This document shows positions 20,956 to 32,550 of a stretch of DNA of 64,000 nucleotides, one piece after another. Each line of letters opens with the position of its first letter. Position 1 is the stretch's first letter. This DNA is from Powellomyces hirtus. Its lineage: Eukaryota > Chytridiomycota > Chytridiomycetes > Spizellomycetales > Powellomycetaceae. The stretch is taken from contig JAHLKG010000009.1 of the NCBI GenBank assembly GCA_025526995.1, forward strand, positions 124,001-188,000, in the 5' to 3' direction. The position numbers and the translations under genes were made by a program. The notes under the pieces were generated by a model that saw only the letters and a list, made by a program, of their open reading frames with translations, was not told the origin of the DNA and did no database searches.

Positions 20956-21918
20956 TCAATGATTTCTCTCGCGGCGCTCTAATCTGCTGCGAGTCGCATG
21001 TGGATTGAATTGTGAATTATAAAATGACGTTTCCTTCTCATGTCGGATCGGAGCGGCAGAGGGATTCAACAGCTGCTCAGTTTTCAGCCGTTCTTCTGCT
21101 TCTCGCCGCAACCGCTCCGCACGCAACTTTTCAATCGTGGATGATGGCTGGGATGTCGGCAGCGCCCGCGCTCCCTTCCCAAATCTCGTACCCCGTTTGT
21201 GACTGCCCGTCTCTTTCGATGATGCCTTCCCAATCTTCCCCGTTCCTTTCAGCACGGCCGTTAAAGGATCATCTCTCACTTTTCGGCGCTCGTCCTTCTG
21301 TGCACGTTTCTTCTCCCCGATCTTGATGCCTAACGGTCCTTCGGGTGGCAAGCTCCGCGCGGCTGATATGGGATCGGGTGCAGCGTACCACGGGGTGTCT
21401 TTCTTCCCGTCTCGCGTTTCGCCCAAATACCACGTATACCGATCGGCTTCGGCTTTCTCCTTCGCTTTCTTCTCGTCCTCGTAGTCTTTGTTTTTGCCGC
21501 CTTGCGTCCCGCCCGCAGCGGCTTCGGCGGCGTCGGCAAAGAGGTTGATGTGCCCGGAATGCGGAGCGTCGGCGTCGAGTAGTTGTGCCCGTCGAATGCC
21601 TGCTTCTAATGGTGGTGTGTCCACTGCCGACGCTAAATCCCCCGCCTCCTGCCGCCGACTCTGCGCCCGCTTTCTCAAAAGCGTCAACCGGGCTTCCCGA
21701 TCGGCTTGCAACGCCGGTTCCTTCTTCTTCTCGTCTTCTTTTCGAGCATTCTCCTCATCCTGGCGTACTTTGGCCCGGTTGACTTCGTTGTAGACGTGCC
21801 AGCTGCGGCAATGGAATATGAAAGTTTGGGCATATGATGAGAATTTGACAGTGGAAATGAGATGGAAACCTGCTCCCTTTCCGTACCTTTTGTGTTGGAG
21901 AATATTTAGTTTGCCCAT
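20956..21918 (-). CDS. LENG1: LENG1-like protein with N-terminal CIR domain
   Basis: Two exons, 21887-21918 and 20956-21802, separated by an 84-bp intron (GTACGG...GCAG); 292 residues. The spliced N-terminus reads 'MGKLNILQHKSWHVYNEVN' followed by 'AKVRQDEENARKE', the hallmark of the CIR_N domain shared by CIR/CWC25 and leukocyte receptor cluster member 1. The rest is highly charged: Lys/Glu/Arg-rich helices, 'RYTWYLGETRDGKKDTPWY', and a basic C-terminus. LENG1 homologues are linked to the spliceosome in other eukaryotes; that role is taken from the family. Divergent from the next gene with only 181 bp between start codons, so a shared promoter is likely. Confidence 0.85.
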   Translation of the reverse strand: MGKLNILQHKRYGKGAGFHLISTVKFSSYAQTFIFHCRSWHVYNEVNRAKVRQDEENARKEDEKKKEPALQADREARLTLLRKRAQSRRQEAGDLASAVDTPPLEAGIRRAQLLDADAPHSGHINLFADAAEAAAGGTQGGKNKDYEDEKKAKEKAEADRYTWYLGETRDGKKDTPWYAAPDPISAARSLPPEGPLGIKIGEKKRAQKDERRKVRDDPLTAVLKGTGKIGKASSKETGSHKRGTRFGKGARALPTSQPSSTIEKLRAERLRREAEERLKTEQLLNPSAAPIRHEKETSFYNSQFNPHATRSRLERRERNH

Positions 21919-22099
21919 TGTTGACGTAGAGAATCACTTATCATCACGTTGGGCAAAAATTCGAAGGTCGAGTTCCGACCGCGTTTCTTTACTTTGGTAA
22001 ACTTTCTCCAAGAAACGCAGTCGCAAGTAGCGGAACCCTCCAGCTACCGTACATTGTCTGTCACGCTCGTTAATTTCCATACCTTATCAACCCCACACA

Positions 22100-22711
22100 A
22101 TGGCCGGCATTCCACTCGGAATCTCACTTGGGGCGGAAGCTCTCTCCATCGTCACCCTCTACGGCGTCTACACCCAATCCCAACATCACCTCCCACCCGG
22201 TCCCTACGGCCAAACAATCGCCGGCGCAACGGCAGGCGCAGCGCTGTCGCTGGTGGCGCTCCCTCTCAACGCCCGGCTCTTTCCCGAAACCTCGGCCGAA
22301 CTCCGCGCAACCATGCCCGGCACCACCGGTCGATCCGTGCTGAAATCCGCGTCGGGCTACGCCTGTTTCTTCGCTGTCGCCGAGGGACTCAGAACGGGAT
22401 ACTACAAGGCGCGGTTGGTGGATGCCAGCCGGAAGGGAATCAAGCTTCCGCCAAGAGGAGAAGACCCACATTGGCATGCGACCAATTTCTTTGCGGGTGG
22501 GGTAGGAGGCATGGCGTACCGCGCGGCCACCCTGCCGTATTTTAGTGGGCCGATGGACAATCCACTCTTGTCTAGAGGAGGATTGGGCATTTTGTTGGGC
22601 ACGTTCCTGGCAATGGGAACTCTGATGGCTGGGTTTGGATATGCTGATGAAACATTTGAATTAGATTCGCATAGGGAGCGGTGGCATAAACTCGGGGACA
22701 AGGTTTTGTAG
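22100..22711 (+). CDS. Unknown membrane protein, weakly mitochondrial-carrier-like
   Basis: Single exon, 203 residues, starting at 'MAGIPLGISLG'. Hydrophobic, glycine-rich segments alternate with short loops: about 8-25, 38-56, 130-150 and 160-180. 'IAGATAGAALSLVALPLNARL' and 'FFAGGVGGMAYRAATLP' recall the G-x-x-G...P-x-[DN]-x-x-[RK] helices of mitochondrial carriers, but the full signature is absent and the length fits only two repeats. It could be a degenerate carrier or an unrelated inner-membrane protein. The start is supported by the short divergent promoter shared with the LENG1-like gene. Confidence 0.6.
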   Translation: MAGIPLGISLGAEALSIVTLYGVYTQSQHHLPPGPYGQTIAGATAGAALSLVALPLNARLFPETSAELRATMPGTTGRSVLKSASGYACFFAVAEGLRTGYYKARLVDASRKGIKLPPRGEDPHWHATNFFAGGVGGMAYRAATLPYFSGPMDNPLLSRGGLGILLGTFLAMGTLMAGFGYADETFELDSHRERWHKLGDKVL

Positions 22712-22814
22712 TGCACTCCATTGAAAGTACCGACTGAAGCTCCACGACTTTATGTTTTAAAGATTTTTTTTATTTACAAAATTAAATAGTACAATAAATT
22801 ACTTGGATATAACG

Positions 22815-24841
22815 TTAGTGAACTTGAACACGGTACACGCACGTCCAGTCCTCGTGGCCGTGGTTGTTGCGGACTCGAACAACCACGGTGGGGACTGGAC
22901 GGCTGACCGGCTGAACTTGGTAGGTAACTCTTTGGTCCTTGGCGTTGAAATTGTTCGTTGTCAAAAGGATGGCGGGGGGGTTCTCATTGTCGGTGGTGGG
23001 GGCCGCTCTGGCCCCCTCGCTATCGAGGTCCATGTTCAGGAATCGGTCGTGGTCATAGACCGCCCACACTTCAAAGTCCCGGAGGGCTGAGCGGCCCTCA
23101 GTCTCGCTTGTCCATATGGCTTCGGCGGGATGCTCTATGGTGATAGCGGTGGGGATGATTGGTCTGACCAGAGAGATTCCGAGGCGGCCGCTTGTGCCTA
23201 AAAAAGAAAGACTGTTGGATACAGAACTAGCATAGCGTTTTTGAAGCATCGATGAAACACGTTACCTCGCATGGGCCAACAGCTGCCCGGGTTCACGTCA
23301 GGGTGCAACGCCGTGCTCGGGCGCTTGCCCTTAGCGCGACGAAAGCCAAGGAAATCCAAAAGCGGCATGCCCCAAGGAACGTCCAGAGTCGGCGACGTTA
23401 GCCTCGGAATGACTCGGGCGCCGGCGCTTTCGAGCGCAAAGTCGGGCATCGGCCGGATGATATGAGCATGCAGTTCGTTTCGCAGGTCGGCAGCTAATTC
23501 GTTCCGCATCTTCTCTTGGGACTCTGGTTTGACAAACTGTTCCACAGTGTCACGCATTTCTCGGCGACTTGCCGCAAATTCTTGTTCGAGCCTGTCAAAC
23601 CTCTCGTTGGCAACTTCGCCGAACCGTTCCATAGTGTCAAACCTCTCGTTGGCAACTTTGCCGAACCGTTCCATAGTGTCAAACCTCTCGTTGGCAACCT
23701 CGCCGAACCGTTCCATTTCCCGGCGACTTGCCGCGACTTCTTGTTTGAGCTCGAGGCTTTCCGCCTCAATTTTCTCAAACCTCTCGTTGGCAACCTCGCC
23801 GAACCGTTCCATTTCCCGGCGACTTGCCGCGACTTCTTGTTCGAGCTCGAGGCTTTCCGCCTCAATTCTCTCAAACCTCTCGTTGGCAACCTTGCCCAAC
23901 CGTTCCATATTCCGGCGACTTGCCGCGACTTCTTGGTCAATCTTGTGGAACGACTTTTGATTCTCTTCTCGGAATTCGGAAAACCTTTCCGTGATTCGCT
24001 CCTCAATCCTCTCGTTGACTTGTTGGAGTTTGTCCTTGAGCCTTTGATTCATTTCTCGCAATTCAGTAAGCTGTTCACTAATTTTTTTAACTTCTTCAGC
24101 GTCGCCTTGCCAGTCCCAGTCCGTTATGACTTCGTTATCATAGGACTTCTGGTAAGCGTCCGCGCGGTTGCTTTCTCTAAGCAGCTCGGGGAAACCCAAG
24201 TTGCTAAGATCAACGTTCTTGATGCGTTCGGTGAGGTCACGAAGCACCTTGCCAATGTCCGATCCGGCCTTGCCTTGGTACATGAGGACGACGAAGGCAC
24301 ACAAGGTGAGGATAAGCACAAGTCTCTTGAGCACGAATACGTGACGGCCGACGAAGCGGATCGGGTAGGTAAGGACGAAAAAGATGCCATAGAAGAAAGA
24401 AATGAAGGCATTGAAGAACCCGATGATAGGGTGAGGAGTCTCTGTTGTCACGAAACACATAGTTAGTTTCCGTTCCTTGACCGTGCTTCATCAACAAAAC
24501 TCACCAATGATGATTTCATTCGTGACTACTTCCATGTTATCTTTCATTGCTGCGGTTTCCTCGCAAAAGACGGCCGTGTGAGTGCTGGAAGCACTCCTGA
24601 CGCTGCCAGCCACACTGCCGGCGACGCTCCCAGCCACACTGCCGGCGACGCTGCCGGGCACACTGCCGGCGACGCTTCCGAACACACTGCCGGCATCACT
24701 TGCAGCAACGCTGCCTGCGCGGCTGCCCGCGCGACTGCTGATGCTGGTGGTGCTGCGCTTGATTTTGGTACCTGACTTGCTATAATCCAGACGCTCGTTA
24801 CGGGGCCTAAGGGCACGGTTGGGGGTGTTGAAAACATCCAT
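22815..24841 (-). CDS. SUN-domain nuclear envelope protein with coiled coil
   Basis: Three exons: 24505-24841, 23266-24441, 22815-23197; 631 residues. The N-terminal part carries a tetrapeptide tract of AGSV/GSV units (about 38-81). Two hydrophobic segments follow (about 119-137 and 150-168), then a long coiled coil built from tandem repeats (see the separate repeat entry). The C-terminus is a SUN domain: 'GSCWPM' spliced to 'GRLGISLVRPI', 'PTAITIEHP', 'SALRDFEVWAVYD' and a final 'YRVQVH'. SUN proteins span the inner nuclear membrane and bind KASH partners to couple nucleus and cytoskeleton. Introns are 68 and 63 bp. Predicted topology: N-terminus in the nucleus, SUN domain in the perinuclear space. 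Confidence 0.86.
23590..23920 (-). repeat. Tandem coding repeats in the SUN protein coiled coil
   Basis: A 96-bp (32-residue) unit containing 'MERFGEVANERFE' and 'LEQEVAASRRE' recurs (spacing 96 bp, for example 23711 and 23807), and a shorter 42-bp (14-residue, two heptads) unit 'DTMERFG(K/E)VANERF' is repeated in between. The near-identity at DNA level points to recent expansion. Confidence 0.8.
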
Positions 24842-25134
24842 ACTGAAGGGAGAGAGAAAGTATAGGTGTTTTGGGGTGTTTGGGATGTATGAAAGCGCAC
24901 GATCTTTTTCGTGTGTAGGGAAAAGAAGGAAAACCTAGAGAGAAAGGCGGGCGCGTTTGCTCGCGCGCTCCTTTTAAACGCGTTCTCGCACTTCTCTTCG
25001 GACGGCCCGGACGGCCTGCTTCAATTATGGTTGCCAGGCAACTGACACGTTGCTGACGCTATCAAGACTTTCCAACCAAAAGCGACTAGTCATTTCCTAC
25101 CCCCAGCAGCAATACAGCCAGGTCACAATACAAC
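24842..25134. promoter_or_regulatory. Divergent promoter region, SUN gene and MRPS16
   Basis: 293 bp between two start codons on opposite strands. No specific site is recognised. Confidence 0.45.
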
Positions 25135-25763
25135 ATGGTCGTCCGAATCAGACTCGCCCGATGGGGCGCCAGCAAAAATCCCTTCTACGGTATTGTTATT
25201 GCGCAAAACCGAGCTGCGCGGGACGGAAAACATATGGAACGAGTCGGCACATACAACCCCATTCCGGACCCACAAGGCGTAAAACGAATTGAGCTGAATG
25301 TGGACCGGATAAAGTACTGGCTGGGTGTGGGTGCGCAACCGTCAGATAGAGTGGCGTGGCTTCTGGCAAAGGTATGTTTCTTTTGCCCGAAAAGTTATTG
25401 TCTAGTCACTTTCCATTTTCTTATAGTAATAACATTGTTGCATGTCAATAGATAAATCTCGTACCGCTCACACCACACCAACTGCAAAATCAAGGACTAG
25501 TATCACTGAGCGACCGGAAAACATGGGACGTTGAAGTTCAAGATAGCGCCGGCAATAAATTAGCACAGTTGTCCGCCGCCGAAGCTCGCGAGGTTCTTTC
25601 TGGGTCTCCGTTGGCCGACAAACTACCAGCGGATATTGTGAGATCAGAGCCCCCAAAGACTCGAGTAGTGAGGGCAAACATTAAGCTGGACGGCACCCCA
25701 CCAAAGGCACCGCTTACCGATGCGGAGAGGCTGTTGGTGTTGAAGGAGTTCACAGGCATTTGA
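25135..25763 (+). CDS. MRPS16: Mitochondrial small-subunit ribosomal protein bS16m
   Basis: Two exons, 25135-25371 and 25452-25763; 182 residues. The N-terminus 'MVVRIRLARWGASKNPFYGI' and 'YNPIPDP' are the S16 signature, followed by 'LNVDRIKYWLGVGAQPSDRV' and 'LLAK', the core fold common to bacterial and organellar S16. The C-terminal half after the intron is a longer, charged extension typical of mitochondrial forms. It acts in the small subunit of the mitoribosome. No separate cleavable presequence is evident; S16 homologues often start directly at the conserved domain. Confidence 0.93.
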
Positions 25764-26235
25764 AGCGTGTTGAGACTCTAGCAGCAGTCGAGAGCATAGG
25801 AGATATCTCGATGGATAGAATTATCAAATAGCCATAACTAGAACATGTAAATCATTTGAAATACTGGCATGGTAATTCACATATCGATACACGACATGCT
25901 CTGCGTGGGCTCCACAGTGTGAAACGTAGAAATTGCAATGCATCATCGTCACGTCAAAAGTCACTCATCAAGAGACAACGACTCATTGTTTCATCAAGTT
26001 CATCCAATTGATCAGTACTATAAATGCTATTTACAAAACGTAAGAAGGGAATCATTGATCCTCAACGGAAGGTTGAAACTATTTGACTAGTTGGTCCGCC
26101 CATAGTAGGGGAGGGAGTGAAGATGATACTAGGGATGAGCCCGGGAGAAGTACTGGAATGGTATGCAGGCGCAAAGCCCATTAGTTGTGCGGTCCAGTTA
26201 TGAAGGCCAGAGAATGTAACCGTCCGAATTTTAAT
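25764..26235. other. Convergent intergenic region
   Basis: 3' flanks of MRPS16 and homocitrate synthase. No gene or RNA recognised. Confidence 0.5.
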
Positions 26236-27681
<1,446 letters not shown>

Positions 27682-28870
27682 GTTCTCAGTGTGTGTATGT
27701 GTATGTGTACGGGTTGGGAAGATGTGGTTGAGCTCTGAAGATATAAAGCAAAACGGAGAAGAAAGAAAAAAGTAGAAAAACAAGAGGGGGGCAGGCGGGC
27801 GAGCAAGGGGCTGGTTTTATTGAGTGGAGATAGATGGGGGTTTTGTTATGTCACAAAATCAGAACTATAGATGGATGATGGTTACGCGCTTCTAAATCTA
27901 AGAACGCTTTTGTTTTTTTTTGTCCCAAGTAGGGGCAAGGTATACGACGGCGCTTGGGTGGGCAGGGGACAGATCCAATCACCATTCTAACAGTTCGAGT
28001 CATCAGCGAGTGAGTGAGTGCATCTCCCAGTCTGCCGTCCATCCACGGTACGGTTTCATTCCAAACACGGAGATGTTGCTTACTCATCAGCTGTGGGAAG
28101 GGAGGGAGATGCAAGTGATACCATCATCATCATCCATCATCAACATCATATCCCCACCATCAGTAGTGTGGGGGCGCAGACACGACACGGTGCGAACCAG
28201 CGGGCAAAGGGAAAGAAAGCAAAACGCGCTCCGATCCCCCCATCAGTTTTCCATCTCCTCCCATCAGCTCAAGATCAGCCATCACTCCCAAAGTGCGCGC
28301 ATCGTGTCTTTGTTTCGCACGCGCCTGATCTTGCGTAAGCCTGGTCTCGTGGGTGCACGTGATGTCGGGTGACTCTCGATCGCTCACATAAGCACATGAA
28401 GTCATCACACTGGCTTTCGTACGCTCCGGCGTCAATCTGGTTTTTTGCATTTGCAACATCGTTCTTTTTTTTTCTTTTAACTTTTTGTTGTATTGGCCCA
28501 AAACTCTCGTGCACTTCCTTGTGATACATAAATACCATGATCGACAGTCGGAAAATGCGGAAACGGGATGTTCCTTTTAGTCTGGTTAAACATGTATGTC
28601 TCATATGACAAAAGATAACCTGCCGCCGCTTCCCCGGTCTGACACTGTGCTTTGTGTGCAGGCCCGCTTTTCGGTCACCGCGGTTATCGCCGCAACTGTA
28701 CTGTACACACGATCTCCACAGGTTGTTTGGTGCGCTGCCGGTGGCGTTACTTGCAGCGTTGTAGGTAAATGTCACGGTCGTGCCGTTGGGAAGATGTGGA
28801 GCAATGTCGACGCGTTGTTCAGTCACTTGGTCAACTTGCTCCGACAGGAACCCAAAGAGCAACCCTTTCG
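27682..28870. promoter_or_regulatory. Long divergent region, homocitrate synthase and PAP2 gene
   Basis: 1.2 kb with no supported gene. Contains (GT)-rich leader just upstream of homocitrate synthase (27690-27712) and short triplet runs 'atcatc' near 28120-28150. It may hold unresolved 5' exons of the PAP2 gene to its right. Confidence 0.4.
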
Positions 28871-29500
28871 ATGGCGAGCGACCGGTGTACTTTTGCACAA
28901 GCGAAACGTTCATCTCTCTCAATCCTGGCATTTATCTCCTCCGCAGCACGAGTTCTCAAGGCAATCATAAGACAACCGCGCCCTGTCCAAATCGAACAAG
29001 AAATACAAGAGGTGCAGCAAGATGATGGAGAATGGGTCGAAACCTCAGTTTCCACCAACACCACCGATGCGAGCAATGCAATCGCCTCCGGCGCAGCAGT
29101 TGCCACCACCACGACTATCACCGCCCGCACATCCTCTTCCAATCACGACTCACGCAAACGCCGAGTCATAAAACGCGTGTTCGCATCCTCTGTCCACGGC
29201 ATGCCTTCATCCCACACCCAAGTTACCACTTTCCTGTCAACATACTTCACGCTCGCGGTCTTTGCCACTCCCGATCCGCTGCAACACACCTTCTTGCTGG
29301 GAATCCTCTGCGTTTGCGTCAACGTGTTTGGACTGACCACGGCGTGGTCGAGAGTTCATCTCAACAGACATACACCGGCCCAAGTTGCGGTCGGTTATAT
29401 CATTGGGACTGCGTTTGCGGTTGCGTGGTACAGCTCGTGGCAGTACTATGGCGTCAGAGATATGGGTGAATCTATGTTTCATAGGATTGGGCTTCGATGA
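28871..29500 (+). CDS. PAP2-family phosphatase, dolichyldiphosphatase-like (5' end unresolved)
   Basis: The three PAP2 motifs are present in order: 'LKAIIRQPRP' (about 28956-28985), 'HGMPSSHTQ' (about 29200-29225) and 'SRVHLNRHTPAQVAVG' (about 29350-29396). 'HTxxQVxxG' in the last motif is the form I know from dolichyldiphosphatases (Cax4/DOLPP1), which recycle dolichyl pyrophosphate on the lumenal side of the ER. An acidic and Thr/Ser-rich insert of about 70 residues separates motifs 1 and 2. The start is uncertain: an in-frame Met lies at 28871, but a good 3' splice site (pyrimidine tract then CAG at 28944-28946) could instead join upstream exons that I could not identify. As drawn, the first transmembrane segments of the family are missing. 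Confidence 0.68.
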   Translation: MASDRCTFAQAKRSSLSILAFISSAARVLKAIIRQPRPVQIEQEIQEVQQDDGEWVETSVSTNTTDASNAIASGAAVATTTTITARTSSSNHDSRKRRVIKRVFASSVHGMPSSHTQVTTFLSTYFTLAVFATPDPLQHTFLLGILCVCVNVFGLTTAWSRVHLNRHTPAQVAVGYIIGTAFAVAWYSSWQYYGVRDMGESMFHRIGLR

Positions 29501-29709
29501 ACATCGCAGGGACGTCTATGTAAATTTTCAAAACACTGTAGCTTAGATCAGGATACTTTGCTAGAAGGATTCTAACATGTTCTGCTTGTAAATATGGAAA
29601 GCAATTCAAGCTATGTGTATAGCTGGTCATCGCTGGCTCTCGCTGATGTTCCATGAAGGATGCAATTTGACAGGCAATGAAAGTCTTGAGTGAGGCGGGC
29701 TGAAGTTTC

Positions 29710-30808
29710 TCAAAAAACTTGGCGCACGTTGACATTGATCCGCGCATCCTTGAGATACTCATAAAATGGCGGCCACTCCTTGTCATCGATGTGCTCAGGC
29801 GCAAGGTATTCTGGGATGGTGTTCTCAAGGATTCGCGGAACGGCTGGGGGGAACGATTCATGAGGCCGGCGTTCGGTAAGAAGGAATGCAAAAGCCCAGG
29901 ACTTACAGTGGAACGCGCGCCGCGAAGCCCCATGCATGACCAATACATCACCGCTGCGGAGTAGTATCGGCGTAGGGATGTCATCTCGCGAGTCGGTCCC
30001 GATGAGAAAGATGCACGAATTGCCGAAACTACAGAAAGATCGCATAAAGCCTCCAGCTGGGTTCACTGAGGGATGAAACTGAAACTGACTCCGCATACCT
30101 GAAGCTGACTAGCGGGGCTTCCGAGTTTTCCTCACTGCGGTCCTGATGTGCCATCAGCGAATCTCTAAGCTGGTAGAAGTTGACGATCCCCGCCTCCGAC
30201 TTCCACTTCTCCGCCGGGTACACTGTTAGGTTTGCGACCGCCGCCACCACCGCACCGCACAACTCGTCTATCAGCAGCGGCATCGGCGCGTGGCGGTCGA
30301 GATGGTACGTCTTATTGCTCCAATTGTACTGGAAGCCGAGCGATGTCCACCGAAGCCGTGGCAGCGCCTCCGATGCAGTCATCGCTTTCAAATAATGCGT
30401 AGCGGTCGTGGGAGGATCGATGCGGACCTTCTCATCAGTCGCTTCCTGATCCGGCACGTCGCCGTACCCCTCTTCCTTCGCAAATGGAACCTTTCCGTCA
30501 TGTCTCATTTCCAACACGTCGACATCAAAGCCGTTCCGTTCACGTTCGTACAGGCCCCACAGACCGCTCGCCGGAAGCCGCCAGTGTGTGTCGAGGTTCG
30601 TCACATTTGGATGTGCTGTATACTCTGCAAGACAAGCTCGCACGACTCTTGCCTGTGCTGGCCCACTGAAGAGACCGGGAATCACGACCAGTCCCGGAAT
30701 GTCACGTACGGCGTACGCTGTCGCCGCTTCGCCATTCGCCCCAAAGCCGCTGCACAGCTTCCGGGGGTCTTCCGCGAGATCGACCCGACGTAACTGGCCG
30801 GAAGCCAA
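29710..30808 (-). CDS. ALKBH1: AlkB-homologue dioxygenase, ALKBH1/Abh1 type
   Basis: Three exons: 30099-30808, 29907-30028, 29710-29843; 321 residues. The family core is 'WTSLGFQYNWSNKTY', 'GIVNFYQLRDSLMAHQDRSE' (iron-binding His-x-Asp), 'VSFSFGNSCIFLIGT' made across intron 1, 'PILLRSGDVLVMHGASRRAFH' and 'VPRILENTIPEYL'. The 63-bp second intron (29844-29906, GTAAGT...CCAG) is a multiple of three without a stop, so it is easily read through; removing it restores the conserved distal 'FHSVPR' (iron His and 2-oxoglutarate Arg). These Fe(II)/2OG enzymes demethylate nucleic acids. Compartment cannot be read from the sequence. Confidence 0.88.
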
Positions 30809-31315
30809 TGCGGCGGTGCAGTCACCGCCTGGGTCCAGGAGCGTTTCCCGTAGCTGGGCAGGAATGGTACGCCTCTTCCATGACCGTTCGGCTATTCGAA
30901 ATGCGGTCTGGTTTGCCCTTTTTTCAGAAGCAAAATGTGAGCTACGAGTTTGGCAACATGGTTCTCTGGGGAGGGCGACATTGCGCTAGACCTCAACCGT
31001 ACCAGGCTGGAGAATCTGGCGGAAGAATTATTCGCTTCTTTTTCCCCATATATACACGGCCTCGTCGCTTGGTTCCCGAAACCTGTCAATACAAGGAGGC
31101 ACAATTGTACACGCAAGGAATCTTGCCACTGTATCGATATGTATTGCACAGATAGAAAATCCCAAAATTTTACAAAGTGAGAAATCAATTTCAATTGTTA
31201 TTGCAAGATAGCGACAATAATAAATAATTTCAATGATTGGGGCAACGATGTCATCCACAAATTTGACGTATTCCTTGACATTGCCTAACAAAAAATTGTC
31301 AATAAAAACGGTAAC
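30809..31315. promoter_or_regulatory. Divergent region, ALKBH1 and 2H phosphoesterase
   Basis: 507 bp between opposite start codons; no specific site or gene recognised. Confidence 0.4.
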
Positions 31316-32362
31316 ATGTGCCCCAACCCAAGACCCGCTCCAAAACCAGAGACATCGTTTGCCGGAGAAGCTCCTCCAAGCAATCCGTTGGACGTGCTGC
31401 TGGATAGCTGTGAAAATGACCCTGTAAGCATGTCTCGTTCTCCCTCTTGCATGCATGCAAGTACCGCGCTCATCGGCCATTACACAGACTCGGATTCAGC
31501 AGGCATATGAAACGCACCGCGTGCAGCGCAACAAACGCCAGGCGGAGCTCATGACGGACCCCGGGTTCAAAGGAGTCATTCCGGATGAAATTCTGAAAGG
31601 TGTGCTGGCAGACCCACCGGTCACTGACCCACGTCACTCGTTGGTGATATGGGCAAGACCTCCCCGACATATGCGGGAGCTGATCTCTGAGCTCCAAGCC
31701 CGTCTCTTGCGTGTAGCGCCGAGTAAGTTTTGGGTCATATGGTATGAAAGAATGGGTCCAAATTCTGATTGGATCATCTGTGCATATCATCACAATGTTA
31801 TGTGATAGCTTTTTGGCCTTTGCCAGTAGAATGCACGCACATCACAGTGCTTGAGATTACGCACTCGAGGACAGAAGCGGAAATAGCTCTTATGCTCGAC
31901 ATCGTGCGGTCCAAAGTGGAAGAAATTGTGAACCACACGCTCACGCACCGCGCGATGTTGGTCAACCCGATTGTGAGCTATGATGCGTCGGCCCTCGCTC
32001 TCAGCTTCTTGCCCGCCGCGGATTCGGCTTACACGTATCACCATCTGCGGCGCGATATCAATCAAATGACGTCCGATGCGGGTTTGGAGTTGGGGTCGCG
32101 ATATGTGGTCCCGTCTTCGCATGTTACGCTGGGACGCTTTGTGACAACAACGGATTTTGAGGGCACTGATGGGCGCCCGGACCTGGAAAAGATGCGCAGG
32201 TGGATTCAGGCTATTGAGGAAGTCAACTTATGGTTGAAGGAAACTTTTTGGAACAAAGAGGATACCAAGTGGACTGTGGGACAGGAGAAGGGATTGGTCT
32301 GCCAGTTTGGCACCGTTTGGTATGGAGGAGGTGAGAGTTTGGCGGTCGGCAAGGGGTTCTGA
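31316..32362 (+). CDS. 2H phosphoesterase-superfamily protein (RNA ligase/CPDase-like)
   Basis: Three exons: 31316-31423, 31488-31722, 31809-32362; 298 residues. Two H-x-T-type motifs stand at the right spacing: 'CTHITVLEI' just after the second intron and 'SSHVTLGRF' near 32113-32140. They mark the 2H superfamily (cyclic phosphodiesterases, tRNA splicing-type and LigT-like enzymes) and would form the two-histidine active site. The first exon is Pro-rich and poorly conserved; exon 2 has 'DPGFKGVIPDEIL' and 'DPRHSLVIWARPP'. Fungal proteins of this layout are annotated as RNA ligase/cyclic nucleotide phosphodiesterase family; the substrate is unknown. Introns are 64 and 86 bp. Confidence 0.8.
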
Positions 32363-32550
32363 GTAGCTACAGTAGACACTCGCGTATTCCAATCTAGTGA
32401 TGCGAAGTAGACACTGTATCGAACATTGGTGGTTGAGATGTCTATTAAATACAAATATCCCTATCTCTATGCAAATGCTATGTACAAACTCGCCGGTATC
32501 TCCAAGCCGAAAGGCTCGTCCCATTTGGCCTCCACTTTTCCAGCGTGCTA

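Noticed and set aside
28275..28931. 218-codon minus-strand ORF over the PAP2 5' region
   Set aside because: No recognisable domain, unusual composition at its end, and it overlaps the promoter and coding start of the PAP2 gene; most likely a chance frame.
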